DNA from: Bordetella parapertussis
GTDB taxonomy: Bacteria; Pseudomonadota; Gammaproteobacteria; Burkholderiales; Burkholderiaceae_D
Length of the DNA: 61,266 nucleotides
Assembly (NCBI GenBank): GCA_945883145.1
Contig: CAMCXB010000006.1
Location: forward strand, 1 to 61,266
Direction: 5' to 3'
The notes under the pieces: generated by a model
What the model was told of the DNA's origin: nothing
Database searches by the model: none
The model's input: the letters and a program-made list of their open reading frames with translations, nothing else
Position numbers and translations under genes: made by a program
Shown: one piece after another, positions 1 through 7,740 of the stretch
Position numbering within the stretch: the stretch's first letter is position 1
Layout of the letters: every line of letters begins with the position of its first letter

Positions 1-1007
1 ACAATTAGATTGTTTTCTAGCGCGTACACATAAGCGCCGCTACTTTCTTTATGCACAGCTGTTAGAGGGATAGCGATAACATGCGCTTTAGTTCGTAAAA
101 CTAGTTGTGCATCAACGAACATACCGACTTTGAGCATGTCTTGTGGATTTGCGACTTGTATATAAATAGCGATAGAGCGAGAACCAGCTTGGGTAGCAGG
201 ATTAATGCGCGTGACATTGCCTATGTATTCTTCTGTTAAGCCTTCTATGTGTAATAGAACGCTTTGTCCGATTTTAATTTTAGGAATATCACTTGTTGGC
301 ACTAAAGCTTCACATTCCATTCTCTTTAAATTGACGATATCGAGTAATTTATAATCAGTCGATACTTTTTCACCGGGTTGTACATTGCGCACTGCAATCA
401 GACCGGAGATAGGTGCTCTCACTACGCTATCGTTAAGTAATTTTTGTACGATATCTAATGCGCCTTGCGCCGACTCTACATTTGCTTGTGCCGCAGCGAA
501 TTGACTGGCGGTGTTATCAAATGCAGCGCGTGAGATAAATCCCTTATCAAGTAAGGCACGGTTGTTATCACGATTTTTAGTAGCGATATCGAGTTGAGCG
601 CGCATAGCATGTAAATTGCCTTTAGCTTGATCAACCCGTGCTTGAAATTCACTAGTATCCATACGCACCAGTATTTGACCTGCAGTTACTGATTCACCTT
701 CGCGTACCAATACTTCACGCACTTCTGCTGCAACCCGCGCTTTCACACTAGCTTGATCCACTGCACGTAATGCGCCGGATAAGGCCATGGTTTGTTTTAA
801 ATCTATGGGTGTGACTTTAAAAATTTCTTGCGGCAGAAATTCAAGAGTTGTATTTTTAATCGCACTAGTTGTTGTGGCAGGCGCTGCATTTTTTGCTGCG
901 CTAGGATTGGATGACGGTGCAGGGCTACGGAAAAAACTCATAGCAATACCAATCACAACCACGATGGCAATAATAATTAGGAGAAGACGAGGTAGACGAA
1001 TTTGCAT
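1..1007 (-). CDS. RND efflux periplasmic adaptor subunit (HlyD/MFP family), partial
   Basis: I translated this frame by hand; it is open from ATG at 1007 to the window edge (about 335 residues), so the C-terminus is missing. Such adaptors bridge an inner-membrane RND pump and an outer-membrane channel. The N-terminus (MQIRLPRLLLIIIAIVVV) is a single membrane anchor with no lipobox cysteine. It is followed by a biotinyl-lipoyl-like half (VREGESVTAGQILVRMD), an alpha-helical hairpin, the second lipoyl half (VRAPISGLIAVRNVQPGEKV) and the start of the beta-barrel. The gene starts 4 nt after the tetR stop, so the two form one transcript. The pump gene should lie beyond the left edge. Family confident; substrate unknown. 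Confidence 0.9.
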   Translation of the reverse strand, partial: MQIRLPRLLLIIIAIVVVIGIAMSFFRSPAPSSNPSAAKNAAPATTTSAIKNTTLEFLPQEIFKVTPIDLKQTMALSGALRAVDQASVKARVAAEVREVLVREGESVTAGQILVRMDTSEFQARVDQAKGNLHAMRAQLDIATKNRDNNRALLDKGFISRAAFDNTASQFAAAQANVESAQGALDIVQKLLNDSVVRAPISGLIAVRNVQPGEKVSTDYKLLDIVNLKRMECEALVPTSDIPKIKIGQSVLLHIEGLTEEYIGNVTRINPATQAGSRSIAIYIQVANPQDMLKVGMFVDAQLVLRTKAHVIAIPLTAVHKESSGAYVYALENNLI

Positions 1008-1011
1008 AGAT

Positions 1012-1680
1012 TTACTGAGTATTCGAAAAAGAAAATGGAGCAGCATGCAAGCCGCGTGTGATCAAATCTAGAAAACAGTCTAAATAATCGTTGGTAGAGA
1101 CGGGATGAGGTTCTAGTGCGTTGAAAGAGTGCTTCCACATCATCAGCATTAATACCGGACTTACGATAACGAGGTTAGCATGGACTTTATCTATACGTCT
1201 GAACTCGCCACTTTGCATACCGCGCTCTAACACGCGAATAATCAAAGCATTCCCGCGTGAGATGACTTCTTCATGATAAAAGCTAGCAACATCTGGGAAG
1301 TTACCCGATTCTGCCATCATTAGTTTAGTAATGCCGGATAGTTTGGTTTCACCAATACGCTTCCACCAAGCCAGAATAAATTCTCTTAGTAAGTCTGTGC
1401 TGCTACCTGAATAATTTTCTACGTAATCTTCCGCTTCATTTAATGCAGGTACGAGATTTTCACGCACCACTGCTTTAAATAACTCTTCTTTGTTTTCAAA
1501 ATATAAATAAAGTGTACCTTTAGAAACACCTGCACGCGCCGCTACATCGTCAAGGCGTGTAGCGGCATAACCGCGCTCGACAAAAATATCGAGAGCAGCA
1601 GCTAATACCTCCTGAGGACGAGCATCTTTACGGCGCTCCCAACGGGGCTTGGATTTAATTTCTAAGGTAGTGGACATCAC
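1012..1680 (-). CDS. TetR/AcrR family transcriptional repressor
   Basis: A 222-residue TetR-type regulator. The N-terminal helix-turn-helix domain (about residues 18-70) is typical: an ALDIFVERGYAATRLDDVAA segment, then AGVSKGTLYLYFENKEELF. The C-terminal helical domain should bind the inducer and resembles the TetR_C domains found beside efflux pumps. It sits directly upstream of the RND adaptor on the same strand, so it is probably the local pump repressor. A 22-bp palindrome lies 10 nt upstream of its start codon, which points to autoregulation. The start could be either of two adjacent ATGs (1680 or 1677). Ligand not predictable. Confidence 0.93.
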   Translation of the reverse strand: MMSTTLEIKSKPRWERRKDARPQEVLAAALDIFVERGYAATRLDDVAARAGVSKGTLYLYFENKEELFKAVVRENLVPALNEAEDYVENYSGSSTDLLREFILAWWKRIGETKLSGITKLMMAESGNFPDVASFYHEEVISRGNALIIRVLERGMQSGEFRRIDKVHANLVIVSPVLMLMMWKHSFNALEPHPVSTNDYLDCFLDLITRGLHAAPFSFSNTQ

Positions 1681-1689
1681 GAGGGGAAA

Positions 1690-1711
1690 TTACTAACCAG
1701 TCGGTCAGTAA
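1690..1711. promoter_or_regulatory. Palindromic TetR-type operator
   Basis: The 22-bp sequence has arms TTACTAACCAG and TCGGTCAGTAA. They match as an inverted repeat (TTACT-ACC facing GGT-AGTAA) with few mismatches. Size, symmetry and place, just upstream of the tetR start, fit an operator for the TetR protein at 1012-1680. Binding there would repress both tetR and the adaptor gene. Confidence 0.65.
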
Positions 1712-1992
1712 TATATGCGTGCAGAGTCTAGCCGTCAAGGTGAGCTTGAATACGCAATAAAATTATTAAATAAATAATTTATTGATGTTGGAATCGAATG
1801 ATTGATTAAAAGTCTTTACGACGGTCTTAGCGTGTGTAAGTGATTCACTCTAAATATACATAAAGATTCTTAGCATGAGTTCGTTTAACGAAAACCGACT
1901 GTCATCCATGTTCGTGTGATTTGTATGAGGAACCTTAATAGCGTTAATTCCTACTCAGTGCGTTCTTTAAACTTCACTGAATAGGAAACGCA
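1712..1992. other. AT-rich intergenic region before the island gene
   Basis: This gap separates tetR from the broken island gene. It has no credible ORF. Its right end holds the ribosome-binding-site hairpin listed separately. No clear -35/-10 pair could be assigned with confidence. Confidence 0.5.
1941..1991 (+). promoter_or_regulatory. Hairpin sequestering the ribosome binding site of the island gene
   Basis: TTCCTACTCAGTG (1948-1960) pairs with CACTGAATAGGAA (1975-1987), 12 of 13 positions, around a 14-nt loop. GCGT (1941-1944) can pair with ACGC (1988-1991) after a 3-nt bulge. The 3' arm contains the only good Shine-Dalgarno-like stretch (TAGGAA, 1982-1987), 5 nt before ATG 1993. The mRNA would therefore hide its own initiation site. 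This is the layout of RNA thermometers and other translational switches, although a DNA operator is also possible. Confidence 0.55.
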
Positions 1993-2910
1993 ATGGCTGA
2001 TAAAAAATTAAACACACGACGACTCAGTTTTAAACAACATCACGATCTGATAGAGCCTCAGAAATCACAAGAAAAAGAAACATCGGATAGCAAGGTAAAT
2101 GATAAAAAAACATCGGAATCAACATTGACTTCGCCCAGAATGCTTGCAAAATCACAGAAATCACATTCACCACCAAAAATAGCAGCTCTACAAAAAAGTA
2201 ATTCGGAAAAACAATCTGAAATTAACGCAGAGATGAAATCTCTGAGTCCACGTAAAAGTCTGTCACCTTTAAATCTAAATAAATTAGCAGGCGAAATAAA
2301 CTTTATTCCATCCGATGAAGTGGTTGGTATTCAAACGCAAGAACACTTGAATACAAGTCCCTATAAAGATTCAACCATCAGTTCAACAAGAATAACAACC
2401 CCACCAGATAACGTTACAAATCATTCAGTATCCAAAGAGCATGTATCACCGTCTTCTGCAAAAATTGTGAGACAAGCATCGCGAGCCGGTGCTGTAAAGT
2501 TTAATGAATTACCAGAGTTTTATCAGGATCTGATTAAAAAAAATAATGGCATCATAACTAGTCCTAAAGACTTAGCGCATTTATTTTTTATAGTTGAAAC
2601 AGAGTGCGGCAAGGTCGAGCCAAGCACAAATAAAATGAATACCCTGTTTAGGGGTGAAGCAAAAATCATAGATATACCAAAAGAAAGTGGAGTAGAAAAT
2701 ATTAATCTATATGAAATCTATTGGGGATTTTTGGGGAAAGAGTCATTTGATAATGAAGAGCTAAAAAAAATACGACTTAAAATTAATGAGAATTACGACA
2801 AATGCCGTGAGACTTTTGAGGCAGTCGTAAAAATGAATGGAGATAAAAATATTCTTAAAGATAAAATTGGTTTTGCAGTAGTGACAGTCATACTCGAGCC
2901 GTTAATTTAA
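1993..2910 (+). CDS. Hypothetical effector-like protein, 5' part of an interrupted gene
   Basis: A 305-residue product starting at ATG 1993. Residues 1-165 are low-complexity, rich in Ser, Lys, Pro and Thr, with repeated SP motifs (TSPRML near 47, SLSPRKSLSP near 83). Residues from about 166 look globular and helical. A TLFRG motif sits at 217-221. No signal peptide or membrane segment is visible. The frame ends at TAA 2908-2910 but continues open without a shift to 3870, so this is probably the truncated front of a longer protein. The base composition is more AT-rich than the flanking efflux genes, which suggests acquired DNA. I do not recognise a family with certainty. Confidence 0.6.
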   Translation: MADKKLNTRRLSFKQHHDLIEPQKSQEKETSDSKVNDKKTSESTLTSPRMLAKSQKSHSPPKIAALQKSNSEKQSEINAEMKSLSPRKSLSPLNLNKLAGEINFIPSDEVVGIQTQEHLNTSPYKDSTISSTRITTPPDNVTNHSVSKEHVSPSSAKIVRQASRAGAVKFNELPEFYQDLIKKNNGIITSPKDLAHLFFIVETECGKVEPSTNKMNTLFRGEAKIIDIPKESGVENINLYEIYWGFLGKESFDNEELKKIRLKINENYDKCRETFEAVVKMNGDKNILKDKIGFAVVTVILEPLI

Positions 2911-3144
2911 TATTTAATAGGTGGGGATGTTGTATTTAATAAATCAGCGAATGAAAAAATTGAGCGTCAACCATCAAAATTATCAAAATTACTTTGTGAA
3001 TTTATTTTCACGATAGATGAAAAAATTATTAATTGGTTTGAAGAACATAAAAATTCAAATGAAAATGAACTAATTAAAGCGAGAACAAATAGTTTTACTG
3101 GACTCAGTTTTTTTAGAGGACTAATAAAAATTTGGACAGATACT

Positions 3145-3870
3145 ATGAATTTCCAAGATATAAAAAATCTTGAAGCGAATCAAAAAAATCATGCAGTCAT
3201 TAAGATGATCAATAATTTTATTAATTTACATTCAGAGATATTTTTTGAAAAAATAGTTCTTTGCTCAGATATGGAAAAAAAAGAAATTCTTGAGCAATCT
3301 GCGAAAGAACTAGAGTTGATTTACCAGCAACAAAAAATTGAAAGTAGAAAAAAAGAAATCATGCATTCAATTTCTTCGGTAAATTTACCCAAAGATAAAT
3401 TTTTAAGCAAAACAGGGAATAGAAATAGTCAGCCATACTATGGCTCAGTAAGGGAAAGCTTATCGCCAAGGCATAAATCATATTCGTTAAGCCTTAGCGA
3501 GAAATTACAACATCAAGAAAAAGAGCAATTCATCGATGAGGTAATTCAAAAACTCAACATACCTTTATTGCTTGTAGATTTTAAAAAAGATTTTAAACAG
3601 TCGTTATTGGCGTTATTAGGTAGAGAAATTAAAATATTTGAAAAACGTCCTTTTCTGACATGCAAAGATCATTTGATGATCTATTTGGGAGACCATAGAG
3701 AAATACAAATTAAAGATATACAAGGTTTTATGGATAAATTAAATGACGCAGTTAAGCGAGAAGTCAATGAAATAGAACAGGAAAAAATAATAAAGGGTTC
3801 AAGTAAGGGGGAGGATAATAGTCCCAGAAAAGGTGGTCAGGAGTTGAGTCCTGAAAAAGAGAAAGATTAG
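3145..3870 (+). CDS. Hypothetical protein, 3' part of the interrupted gene
   Basis: A 241-codon frame from ATG 3145, in frame with the upstream fragment and probably not an independent gene, because no ribosome binding site precedes this ATG. It is helical and Lys/Glu-rich, with an SLSPRHKSYS motif about residues 110-120 and a charged C-terminal tail carrying SPRK and SPEK. These SP motifs match those in the 5' fragment and support common origin. No recognised domain, signal peptide or membrane helix. Confidence 0.5.
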   Translation: MNFQDIKNLEANQKNHAVIKMINNFINLHSEIFFEKIVLCSDMEKKEILEQSAKELELIYQQQKIESRKKEIMHSISSVNLPKDKFLSKTGNRNSQPYYGSVRESLSPRHKSYSLSLSEKLQHQEKEQFIDEVIQKLNIPLLLVDFKKDFKQSLLALLGREIKIFEKRPFLTCKDHLMIYLGDHREIQIKDIQGFMDKLNDAVKREVNEIEQEKIIKGSSKGEDNSPRKGGQELSPEKEKD

Positions 3871-3901
3871 AAAAAGTAAAGGACTGAAAAAGGGCTGGGA
3901 A

Positions 3902-3932
3902 TGAACTGACCCCCTAAATTTGGACGGTTATT
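3902..3932. repeat. Possible insertion-sequence end remnant
   Basis: TGAACTGACCCCCTAAATTT followed by GGACGGTTATT resembles, from memory, terminal inverted repeats of IS3-family elements. No transposase frame or matching second end is present nearby. It sits just after the broken AT-rich gene. Confidence 0.25.
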
Positions 3933-3946
3933 AGGTTATGCAGCTT

Positions 3947-3985
3947 AGGACTGAATTCTGTATCGCACAGGACTCAGTCCTTTTT
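3947..3985 (+). terminator. Rho-independent terminator after the island gene
   Basis: AGGACTGA (3947-3954) pairs with TCAGTCCT (3974-3981), followed by a T run (3981-3985). It closes the island transcript before the macA gene. Confidence 0.6.
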
Positions 3986-4089
3986 AATTTGAGTTTAATG
4001 CGCTCAAAAGCATAGACATATTCCTGTAGTAAGACGATTGTCATCGAACACCGGTAAAATCCAATAAAGAATAGCCTAGGATGCAATAA

Positions 4090-5406
4090 ATGAATGTCTT
4101 AAAAAAATATTGGATAGGGATACTTGCTGCTCTTATCGTTATAGCAAGTATTGCGGGATATTTCTATTGGTCCAAACAGAGTAGCGATCCGCAATATCGC
4201 ATGGTAAAAATTGAAAAAGGCACACTAGTTGCCAGTGTGGCCGCTTCGGGTACGTTGTCACCCGTGGTGTCGGTTCAGGTGGGATCACAGGTTTCGGGGC
4301 AATTAAAAGAAGTCTTGGTGGACTTCAATAGTTTGGTGAAAAAAGGCCAGCTCATCGCCCGTATTGATCCTGAGACCTTTGAATATCGCGTGCGTCAGGC
4401 GCAAGCTGATGTGGATGCAGCGCAAGCACAAGTCTTAACGCAACAAGCCATAATCGCAGCCCAACGAGCTGGTTTATCGCAAGCCGAAGTCAATTGGCAA
4501 GAAGCGAGGCGTGATGTGGAGCGCAAAGAACAATTACGCGATAAAAATTTTATTTCAGGTGCAGAGGTTGATAAAGCGCGGGCAGGTGCAAATGCCTTAG
4601 CTGAACAAGTCAAAGCAGCCCAAGCACAAGTGGAAGTGGCAAAAGCGACCGCTATGAATGTGGCAGCTGCAGTAAAACAACGTGAAGCGATGCTAGCCCA
4701 AACAAGAGTTGATTTAGCGCGTACAGAAATTCGTGCGCCCGTGAATGGCATTGTCATTAAACGCAGTGTGGATAAAGGACAGACTGTTGCAGCAAGTTTG
4801 CAAGCGCCTGAACTTTTTGTAATTGCTGAAAATCTTAGTGATATGCGAGTAGATACATCGATCGATGAATCAGAGATAGGCAAAATTAAACTTGGTCAAA
4901 AGGCGACCTTCACCGTCGATGCTTTTCCTGGTAAACAGTTTGAAGGCAAGGTACAACAAATACGTAAAGCAGCACTCACGGTGTCGAATGTGGTGACGTA
5001 TATGGTTGAAGTCAATGCTACGAATCCTGATTTATTACTATTACCTGGTATGACAGCGAATGTACGCGTAGTGACCGACATTCGTGAGAATGTTTTAAAA
5101 GTCTCGAATGCTGCGTTACGTTTTCGGCCGCCACCTACCGATAAAGAAAAAAATAATGAAGGCGGCGCTAAGCCACGTGGCTCACGCAATGGGGGTTCAG
5201 GTGGAGTGCCTCAAAGTGCAAAACTGTACATGCTGCAAGAAGGTAAATTCAATGCCATACCTGTCACCTTAGGTGCAACAGATGGAAAGATGACGGAAGT
5301 CAGTGCAGCACAGTTACAAGAAGGTATGGAGATTGTGGCAGGGTCTAAGGACTCAGGAGAAAAGCGTAAATCCTCTTCATCGGGCAGCGGCCCTCGTATG
5401 TTCTGA
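4090..5406 (+). CDS. macA: MacA-type periplasmic adaptor of an ABC exporter
   Basis: A 438-residue membrane-fusion protein that should link the MacB transporter to an outer-membrane channel for export of macrolides, peptides or haem-like substrates. It has an N-terminal membrane anchor (residues 8-27) and a lipoyl half near 50-95 with VGSQVSGQLKEVLVDFNSLV. A long Ala/Gln-rich coiled-coil hairpin (about 100-210), the second lipoyl half (TEIRAPVNGIVIKRSVDKGQ) and a beta-barrel region follow. A Gly/Ser/Lys-rich linker and tail are less conserved. macB starts 10 nt downstream, so the genes form an operon. Adaptor call firm; the MacA name rests on the macB neighbours. Confidence 0.9.
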   Translation: MNVLKKYWIGILAALIVIASIAGYFYWSKQSSDPQYRMVKIEKGTLVASVAASGTLSPVVSVQVGSQVSGQLKEVLVDFNSLVKKGQLIARIDPETFEYRVRQAQADVDAAQAQVLTQQAIIAAQRAGLSQAEVNWQEARRDVERKEQLRDKNFISGAEVDKARAGANALAEQVKAAQAQVEVAKATAMNVAAAVKQREAMLAQTRVDLARTEIRAPVNGIVIKRSVDKGQTVAASLQAPELFVIAENLSDMRVDTSIDESEIGKIKLGQKATFTVDAFPGKQFEGKVQQIRKAALTVSNVVTYMVEVNATNPDLLLLPGMTANVRVVTDIRENVLKVSNAALRFRPPPTDKEKNNEGGAKPRGSRNGGSGGVPQSAKLYMLQEGKFNAIPVTLGATDGKMTEVSAAQLQEGMEIVAGSKDSGEKRKSSSSGSGPRMF

Positions 5407-5416
5407 TGTAGTGTGT

Positions 5417-6151
5417 ATGGAAAAACTTATACAAACGCAGAGCTTATGTAAAGAATATCAAATGGGCGACACCGTAGTGCACGCCTTACGCAATGTGTCG
5501 ATTGATATTAATGAAGGCGAGTTTGTTGCCATCATGGGTGCATCTGGGTCAGGTAAATCGACCTTCATGAATTTGCTTGGCTGTCTGGATACACCGACAT
5601 CAGGTCAATATCAACTAGCAGGCGAGTCTGTCTCTTCCATGAGTGGAGATCAATTAGCGGCAATACGTAATCGCCGCATAGGATTCGTGTTTCAACAATT
5701 TAATCTCTTACCACGTACTCCTGCATATGAAAATATAGCACTACCTTTGTTGTATGCACAAACACCGACTGTTGAACGCAAAGTGCGTGCAATGGCAAAG
5801 TTAAAAGAAGTAGGTTTGTTTGAAAGAGCAGATCATCATCCTGCTCAATTATCAGGTGGCCAGCAACAGCGGGTAGCGATAGCACGCGCTTTAGTCAATG
5901 ATCCTGCACTGATCTTGGCGGATGAACCGACCGGTGCATTGGATTCACGAACTAGTTTAGAGATCATGGCCTTGATGCAAAAACTAAATGCGAAAGGTAT
6001 GACGATTGTGATGGTGACGCATGAGCCTGATATCGCAAATTTTGCAAATCGCATCATTACTTTTCGCGATGGCGCAGTGATCAGTGATGTGAGTAACCGA
6101 CCTGATGATGCGAATAACAAATTAGCCGCTTTAGAAAATGCAGTCCCATGA
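5417..6151 (+). CDS. macB: MacB-type ABC transporter ATP-binding protein
   Basis: ATPase of a LolD/MacB-type mechanotransmission exporter, 244 residues from ATG 5417. I prefer this start over an upstream one at 5303 because the extra residues overlap macA and do not fit the family. Motifs seen: Walker A GASGSGKST, Q-loop FQQFNLLPR, ABC signature LSGGQQQR, Walker B ALILADEPTGALD and the H-loop in MVTHEPD. In E. coli MacB the ATPase and permease are one chain; here they are separate genes overlapping by 4 nt (ATGA at 6148-6151), as in many betaproteobacteria. Confidence 0.92.
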   Translation: MEKLIQTQSLCKEYQMGDTVVHALRNVSIDINEGEFVAIMGASGSGKSTFMNLLGCLDTPTSGQYQLAGESVSSMSGDQLAAIRNRRIGFVFQQFNLLPRTPAYENIALPLLYAQTPTVERKVRAMAKLKEVGLFERADHHPAQLSGGQQQRVAIARALVNDPALILADEPTGALDSRTSLEIMALMQKLNAKGMTIVMVTHEPDIANFANRIITFRDGAVISDVSNRPDDANNKLAALENAVP

Positions 6152-7380
6152 ATAACTTTGCTACTTTGCGCATAGCCTTAAATGCATTGCGCGTTAATAA
6201 ACTGCGTTCAGCATTAACAATGTTGGGTGTGATTATTGGTGTGGCAGCAGTCATCACCATGTTAGCAGTAGGTGCAGGTGCTGAAGCGCGTATACAAGAG
6301 CAAATCAAAAGTCTGGGTTCCAACTTAATGATTGTTACTGCAGGTGCACGTACAGCAAGTGGTGTGCGACTTTCAACCGGAACCACGCCATCACTCACAG
6401 AAGATGATGCTGCAGCTATTGCGCGTGATATTGCTGAAGTCGAAGCGGCTGCGCCATCAAACCGCGGTGGAGCACAAGTGGTGGCAGGAGGCGCTAACTG
6501 GGCTACGCAAATCTATGGCATCACGCCTGATTACTTTATTGTGCGTAATTGGAGTCTAGATGCAGGGCGTATGTTTGAAGGTAGTGAATTAACTGGCTCA
6601 GCTAAGGTTGCTTTGATTGGTCAGACAGTTGCGCGGGAATTATTTGGTGATGCTGATCCTATGGAGCAAACCATACGGATAAAAAATGTACCTTTCACAG
6701 TAATAGGTGTATTACGTCGTAAAGGTCAGAGCATGATGGGACAAGATCAAGATGATGTGATCATGGTGCCACTTTCTACTGCACGTAATCGTTTACTCGG
6801 CGCTTCTCAAGGCAAATTGCGACAAGTAAGCATGATACAAATTAAAGTGCGTGAAAGCGCAAACATGTCTGAAGCAGAGAGTAGAGTGAGAGAGCTCTTA
6901 CGTCAGCGTTTGCGCGGCGGCCCTGGTGTAGAAGAGCCGTTCTCTATTATGAACATGACAGAGATGCTGCAAACACAAGAAGAATCTTCACGCATCATGA
7001 GTATGTTGTTAGCAGCAGTCGCTTCAGTTTCCTTGATGGTGGGTGGCATAGGTATTATGAATATTATGCTGGTCTCAGTCACCGAGCGTACTCGAGAAAT
7101 AGGATTACGTATGGCTGTTGGTGCACGTGGTGCCGACATACTGCGACAATTTCTAGTGGAAGCCATTACCCTATCGATGACGGGTGGTTTAATAGGTATC
7201 CTGCTAGGAGCCTTAAGCTCATGGATGATAGTAACGCTAGCTGGATGGCAAATTCATATGTCACTTGAATCAATTTTGTTATCAGTCGGATTTTCAGCAG
7301 CGATAGGTATTTTCTTTGGCTATTATCCTGCCCGTAAAGCATCTAATTTATTGCCTATTCAAGCTTTGCGTTATGAGTAA
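6148..7380 (+). CDS. MacB-type ABC transporter permease
   Basis: A 410-residue permease of the FtsX/MacB type. TM1 lies near residues 20-45 (LTMLGVIIGVAAVITMLAVG). A large periplasmic domain (about 50-280) precedes three C-terminal membrane helices, including SLMVGGIGIMNIMLVSVTER. The SVTERTREIGLRMAVGAR coupling motif is characteristic of the family. The start overlaps the ATPase stop, which implies translational coupling. With macA and the ATPase it should form the inner-membrane part of a tripartite exporter. The outer-membrane partner is not encoded next to it. Confidence 0.92.
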   Translation: MNNFATLRIALNALRVNKLRSALTMLGVIIGVAAVITMLAVGAGAEARIQEQIKSLGSNLMIVTAGARTASGVRLSTGTTPSLTEDDAAAIARDIAEVEAAAPSNRGGAQVVAGGANWATQIYGITPDYFIVRNWSLDAGRMFEGSELTGSAKVALIGQTVARELFGDADPMEQTIRIKNVPFTVIGVLRRKGQSMMGQDQDDVIMVPLSTARNRLLGASQGKLRQVSMIQIKVRESANMSEAESRVRELLRQRLRGGPGVEEPFSIMNMTEMLQTQEESSRIMSMLLAAVASVSLMVGGIGIMNIMLVSVTERTREIGLRMAVGARGADILRQFLVEAITLSMTGGLIGILLGALSSWMIVTLAGWQIHMSLESILLSVGFSAAIGIFFGYYPARKASNLLPIQALRYE

Positions 7381-7651
7381 GCTGAGTGATTCACAATTAA
7401 GTTGTAGAGTGGGTTGTGCTGCCTGTTGTATCGCTCCCTCTATAAGTTCTGTCATACCTGGTATGCCAAATGGCAAGCCCGCAGGAGTGCCTTGTATTCA
7501 ACTCGATCAAGCAGGGCGCTGCCAACTCTTTGGTCTACCTGAAAGGCCTGCAGTCTGTTTGAGTCTGCAACCTGAGCCTATGATGTGTGGTGATAGTCTT
7601 GAGCATGCACTGCATTATCTCAGTCGTTTAGAAAATAGTACTTCAGTATGA
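7373..7651 (+). CDS. YkgJ-family cysteine cluster protein
   Basis: A 92-residue protein with the Cys pattern of the YkgJ (CxxCxxCC, putative Zn/Fe-binding) family: CRVGCAACCIAPSISS, then GVPCIQLD, GRCQLFG, RPAVCLSL and MMCG. I chose ATG 7373, which overlaps the permease stop by 8 nt; an upstream frame start at 7316 lies within the permease. The family's biochemical role is unknown, and metal binding is inferred from the Cys residues. The overlap suggests co-expression with the exporter, though this may be incidental. Confidence 0.85.
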   Translation: MSKLSDSQLSCRVGCAACCIAPSISSVIPGMPNGKPAGVPCIQLDQAGRCQLFGLPERPAVCLSLQPEPMMCGDSLEHALHYLSRLENSTSV

Positions 7652-7740
7652 ATTGCTAATGATGCGATTCAGATTTGAACGCATGATAGGTAGCTTTAAT
7701 TTTCCAAAATTTCTTTTTTATTTATTCTGAACAGTAAGCT

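Larger units (their letters stand above)
1993..3870 (+). pseudogene. 626-codon gene interrupted by one in-frame TAA stop
   Basis: The ORFs at 1993-2910 and 3145-3870 are in the same frame. I read the 78 codons between them (2911-3144) and found no other stop; they encode plausible protein (YLIGGDVVFNKSANEKIERQ and onward). The whole locus reads as one 625-residue protein with a nonsense codon at position 306. The downstream part has no convincing Shine-Dalgarno sequence before ATG 3145. Explanations are a nonsense mutation, a sequencing error or stop-codon readthrough. The joined protein has a disordered SP-rich N-terminus, a helical core and an SP-rich tail (NSPRKGGQELSPEKEKD), as in many secreted effectors. 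The function is not established. Confidence 0.7.

Noticed and set aside
787..1071. 94-codon plus-strand ORF
   Set aside because: It lies antisense to the adaptor gene and overlaps the end of tetR; the minus-strand frame is continuous and recognisable.
4395..4883. 162-codon ORF on the minus strand inside macA
   Set aside because: It is antisense to the Ala/Gln-rich coiled-coil of macA and its Ala/Ser/Cys-rich translation is an artefact of that composition.
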